A stretch of DNA of 64,000 bases from the NCBI RefSeq assembly GCF_018336975.1, contig NZ_CP025572.1:1016560-1080559 (forward strand), read 5' to 3'. The first letter of the stretch is position 1, and every line of letters starts with the position of its first letter. This DNA comes from Marinomonas sp. CT5 (GTDB taxonomy: Bacteria; Pseudomonadota; Gammaproteobacteria; Pseudomonadales; Marinomonadaceae). A model generated the notes under the pieces. That model did no database searches, was not told the origin of the DNA, and was given only the letters and a program-made list of their open reading frames with translations. Made by a program: the position numbers and the translations under genes. Of this stretch, positions 61,145 through 64,000 are shown in pieces.

Positions 61145-63445
61145 ATGACTAAAAAAACTCAAGCAAAATCTTCGCGTAAGCCTTCATCTCGTTCGAAAAA
61201 AACCGTTAAATCTTCCAGGTTGAAGAGGGTAGTTCGTTTCTGTTTTAAATGGGGATTAATTATTGCTCTTGTTGGCTCTATTCCCTTTGCGGCTTGGGTT
61301 TGGTGGTTGAATGGGCAAGTTGTTAGCCGCTTTGAAGGACAGAAATGGCAAGTTCCTTCAGAGGTATACAGTGCTCCCATAATTTTATCCAGCGGTGCTC
61401 CTTGGAAAAAACAAGATCTAGAAAACTTACTTGAAGAAACAGGGTATCGCTTTGGTCGTAATAGTCAAAAAGTGGGGTGGGCTGCTCGTAGTAAAACCAA
61501 AGTAAGTGCCCACTTGCGTTCTTATGTTGATCACCTTGGTTTCCATGAAAGTGAAAGACGGATCTTTTCTTTTCAAAAAGGCCGTTTAATTATTCAGGCT
61601 CTTAATGGTGACAACATAGCCGAAGCCAGAATTGAGCCCCAGCGCATTGGCTTCTTGTATGGTGGTAATACCGAACGTCGTGATATCTTAACTTATGATG
61701 AAATCCCCAAGCCTTTAATCGATATTTTGATCGCGGTAGAAGATCAAGACTTTTATCATCATTGGGGTATTTCTTTCACCGGTATTGCCCGCGCTATTGT
61801 GGTGAATATGACGCATGGCTCTCGTCGACAGGGAGGGTCTACTCTCACTCAGCAACTTGTTAAGAATATGTTCTTAAGTTCAGAACGAACTTACAGCCGT
61901 AAATTAACGGAAGTGATCATGAGTGTGTTGCTTGAATATCATTATTCAAAGGAAGCAATTATCACGGCTTACATGAATGAAGTGTACTTAGCTCAGTTGG
62001 GTAGCAGCGCTTTACATGGTTTTGCTGCTGCCAGTGAGCATTTTTTTGGTCGTCCAATTAACGAACTTAATATTGATGAAATTGCACTGTTAGTTGGTAT
62101 GGTGAAGGGACCGTCTTTATATAATCCTGAGCGTTCGCCAAATCGAGCTAAGGCGCGGCGCAATACTGTGTTAGCGATACTAAAAGATCAAGGGCGCTTA
62201 TCGACGGCAGATTATAATAGTCTTGTAAAACAACCGATTCGTTTGGCTGATAAGAAAAAAGAGCGTTCTATTTATGGGGATTATTTGGATCTTGTGGCGA
62301 TGCAATTATCCCGTGATTTTGATGAGACAACCTTAGCAACGAAAAATCTACGTATTTACACCGGGGTTGATATTCGAGCGCAACGCGCTGCTAGTGCGGC
62401 GATGCAACGCCAAGTCGCAGCACTAGAAAAACGTGATACTAGACTGGAAGGTTTGCAGGGCGCCATGGTGGTAACGGATAGATTAACCGGCCAGGTCCGC
62501 GCCATTGTTGGTTCCAGTGGGCAGTATTACACGGGATTCAATAGGGCCTTGGGGGCGGTAAGACCGATCGGATCATTGGTAAAACCGCCACTTTATCTTT
62601 CAGCTTTAGCTACAGGGCGTTACACCTGGTGGTCTGAGATCGAAGATAAGCGCTTGCGTTTCAATGTTGGTGGACAAGTGTGGCAGCCTGAAAATTACGA
62701 CAGAAAAACTCATGGTACTGTGCATTTATTTGAAGCCATGGCTAAATCTTATAATTTAGCAACGGTGTCTCTTGCACATCAGATTGGTTTTGATCGAGTT
62801 GGAGATACACTGCGTCAATTGGGAGTGAAGCGTCCTTTTACCATGCATCCTGCTATGGCGCTTGGAGCCTTGGAGTTATCGCCATTTGAAGTGTCACGTT
62901 TGTATCAACCAATTGCGTCAGAAGGAAAAAGCAGTGAGCTTGGCGTTGTCTTGGCGGTGATGGATCAAAATGATCGTTTAATGAAGCGCTTTGACCGGCA
63001 AAACGCTGTGCCTTTTACCGATGCTTTGTTGGCTGTGACATTGGATGGCATGACTAAAACACCGAAAATTGGAACCGCTCGTGCCGCTCAAGCGGCTTTC
63101 CCTGATTTAAGGTTTGCCGCTAAAACAGGGACAACTAATCAGCAAAAAGACAGTTGGTATGTTGGTATTACCGGTGATTATTCTTCTACGATATGGCTTG
63201 GTGATGACGACAATGTGCCGTTAAGTATCACTGGCAGTAGTGGAGCTCAGAAGGTTTGGATCGATTTTACTCGCCACGTAAACCCGAGATCATTGCCAGA
63301 GGCGCTACCGAGTGGCGCTGCACGTTACAATGTACTGAATGATAAGTTCGAAATTGCGGCAGAACGTTGTGATAATAAAACGAATTTGGCCTTTCTTTTA
63401 GGAACTGAGCCTAAAGAGAGTAGTGCCTGTTTTTGGCCATTTTAA
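61145..63445 (+). CDS. mrcB: Penicillin-binding protein 1B
   Basis: 766 residues from ATG 61145 (MTKKTQAKSSRKPSS); the frame opens at 61094, but the basic cytoplasmic tail starts here. Bifunctional peptidoglycan synthase: a membrane helix near residues 35-60, a UB2H-like domain, then the glycosyltransferase domain with IAVEDQDFYHHWGISFTGIAR (catalytic Glu near 198), RRQGGSTLTQQLVKNMFL and AYMNEVYLAQ. The transpeptidase domain has the SxxK motif GSLVKPPL (Ser near 476), SYN and KTGTTNQQKDSWY. It is divergent from the Rieske gene and is not in an operon. Confidence 0.95.
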   Translation: MTKKTQAKSSRKPSSRSKKTVKSSRLKRVVRFCFKWGLIIALVGSIPFAAWVWWLNGQVVSRFEGQKWQVPSEVYSAPIILSSGAPWKKQDLENLLEETGYRFGRNSQKVGWAARSKTKVSAHLRSYVDHLGFHESERRIFSFQKGRLIIQALNGDNIAEARIEPQRIGFLYGGNTERRDILTYDEIPKPLIDILIAVEDQDFYHHWGISFTGIARAIVVNMTHGSRRQGGSTLTQQLVKNMFLSSERTYSRKLTEVIMSVLLEYHYSKEAIITAYMNEVYLAQLGSSALHGFAAASEHFFGRPINELNIDEIALLVGMVKGPSLYNPERSPNRAKARRNTVLAILKDQGRLSTADYNSLVKQPIRLADKKKERSIYGDYLDLVAMQLSRDFDETTLATKNLRIYTGVDIRAQRAASAAMQRQVAALEKRDTRLEGLQGAMVVTDRLTGQVRAIVGSSGQYYTGFNRALGAVRPIGSLVKPPLYLSALATGRYTWWSEIEDKRLRFNVGGQVWQPENYDRKTHGTVHLFEAMAKSYNLATVSLAHQIGFDRVGDTLRQLGVKRPFTMHPAMALGALELSPFEVSRLYQPIASEGKSSELGVVLAVMDQNDRLMKRFDRQNAVPFTDALLAVTLDGMTKTPKIGTARAAQAAFPDLRFAAKTGTTNQQKDSWYVGITGDYSSTIWLGDDDNVPLSITGSSGAQKVWIDFTRHVNPRSLPEALPSGAARYNVLNDKFEIAAERCDNKTNLAFLLGTEPKESSACFWPF

Positions 63446-63607
63446 AAGGCTTTAAGGAATCATTTTAAATGCAGATTGATAATTGCTACGATGTTATATA
63501 GCTTCATAAAAAATTGAAAATTAATCAATTAGTTATTGTTTATCATTGACTTAAGCTTTAGGGCACTGTTGTGGAAGGATGTATTAAGGCAATTTGGGAA
63601 AGTCGTC

Positions 63608-63637
63608 TAATAAGGAGGTATTTTCGCCTCTTTATTA
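63608..63637. terminator. Hairpin between mrcB and the solute-binding gene
   Basis: TAATAAGGAGG pairs with CCTCTTTATTA (one G-U), 8-nt loop. No T tract follows it, and the mrcB stop is 163 nt upstream, so its role as terminator is weak. Confidence 0.45.
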
Positions 63638-63711
63638 ATAACCACCTAGTAGATTCTAAAGATATAGTTACACTTATGGTTTGAAATTTATTTATAAGGG
63701 AGCGGCTCTTT

Positions 63712-64000
63712 ATGTTGCTGCGTACTCAGATTATTTACTCTCTGCTGGCGATGCTTTTTTTGAATGCTGCAGTGGCTTTGGGCGAAGAGGATCCTTCTTC
63801 CACTAAGCAGTGTACTTCTTTAACTGCGTCAGGTAACTCCGAATACCCTCCCTTTTTATGGCGTGAGACTTCGACTTCAGATGACCTTCAGGGGGTAAAT
63901 CGCTTTTTCATTGATGAGCTGAGTCGCCGAATTAACATACCCATTAAGCTTATTTATGTCGGTCCTTGGTCGCGAGCTCAATCGGAAGTGAAAAATGGCC
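63712..64000 (+). CDS. Extracellular solute-binding protein family 3-like, N-terminal part
   Basis: 96 codons up to the window end, with no stop yet. AAGGGAGCGG precedes the ATG. A signal peptide (IIYSLLAMLFLNAAVALG, cut before EEDPS) leads into CTSLTASGNSEYPPFLWRE, GVNRFFIDELSRRINIPIKLIYVGPWSRAQSEVKNG. The pattern S-N-x-E-Y-P-P-F followed by a D/E-L-x-R helix and GPWSRAQ is typical of SBP_bac_3-like sensors and transporter-binding proteins in marine gammaproteobacteria. Too short to name. Confidence 0.75.
   Translation, partial: MLLRTQIIYSLLAMLFLNAAVALGEEDPSSTKQCTSLTASGNSEYPPFLWRETSTSDDLQGVNRFFIDELSRRINIPIKLIYVGPWSRAQSEVKNG

Overview
The window reads as a contiguous piece of a gammaproteobacterial chromosome, most like a marine Oceanospirillales genome of the Marinomonas type. 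Reasons: an ectoine operon with its dedicated aspartokinase, sodium-motor genes pomAB beside xseB-ispA-dxs, ssrS (6S RNA) between zapA and the 5-formyl-THF cyclo-ligase gene, an RF2 gene with the classical +1 frameshift, a Pseudomonas-type isocitrate lyase, and moderate AT-rich base composition. No insertion sequence, prophage, CRISPR array, rRNA or tRNA is visible. This assignment is inference from gene content, not from a search.

Layout. 1-1050: the end of a KdsC-like phosphatase gene and kdsB (lipopolysaccharide Kdo). 1250-4155: two tandem paralogous outer-membrane TraF_2-like proteins. 4171-8155: fau, 6S RNA and zapA facing away from prfB-lysS. 8266-15394: hisC, the isoprenoid genes dxs-ispA with xseB, the motor genes pomAB, and dapB. 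15481-20688: a MarR gene, then a probable light-response island: photolyase, a TudS-DUF1722 fusion and an FAD oxidoreductase, divergent from a MerR-type regulator with a degenerate cobalamin domain. The shared spacer carries four copies of the CarH/LitR-type motif nTnTACAn. 20786-22462: DUF2061 and an NSS symporter. 22904-27281: ectA, ectB, ectC and ask. 27346-34720: a CHASE-GGDEF-EAL protein, hupE, small membrane proteins, an exporter, a zinc-finger protein, an orphan gene and an SDR/LysR pair.

34774-44307: a long PRPP-synthetase-like protein, a LacI regulator divergent from a secreted hydrolase across a near-perfect palindrome, then a RamB-like regulator divergent from malate synthase G and isocitrate lyase (a complete glyoxylate shunt module). 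44466-47908: hybrid kinase and a phytase-like lipoprotein. 47970-52249: LysR, CitMHS carboxylate transporter and a split AtuA (DUF1446 plus small ferredoxin-fold subunit), the best candidate in the window for an uncharacterised catabolic module. 52451-63445: MgtC, GNAT, DUF2057, EamA, ompW with an Fnr/Anr-like box, an HD protein, a MarR/DUF2798 pair with a strong operator, modABC, a Rieske protein and mrcB. A partial solute-binding protein runs off the end.

Most transcription units end in clear intrinsic terminators, several shared by convergent genes. Starts were moved from the longest reading frame where ribosome-binding sites or family N-termini demanded it (for example zapA, ectC, ompW, tudS, the AtuA-like subunit and mrcB).
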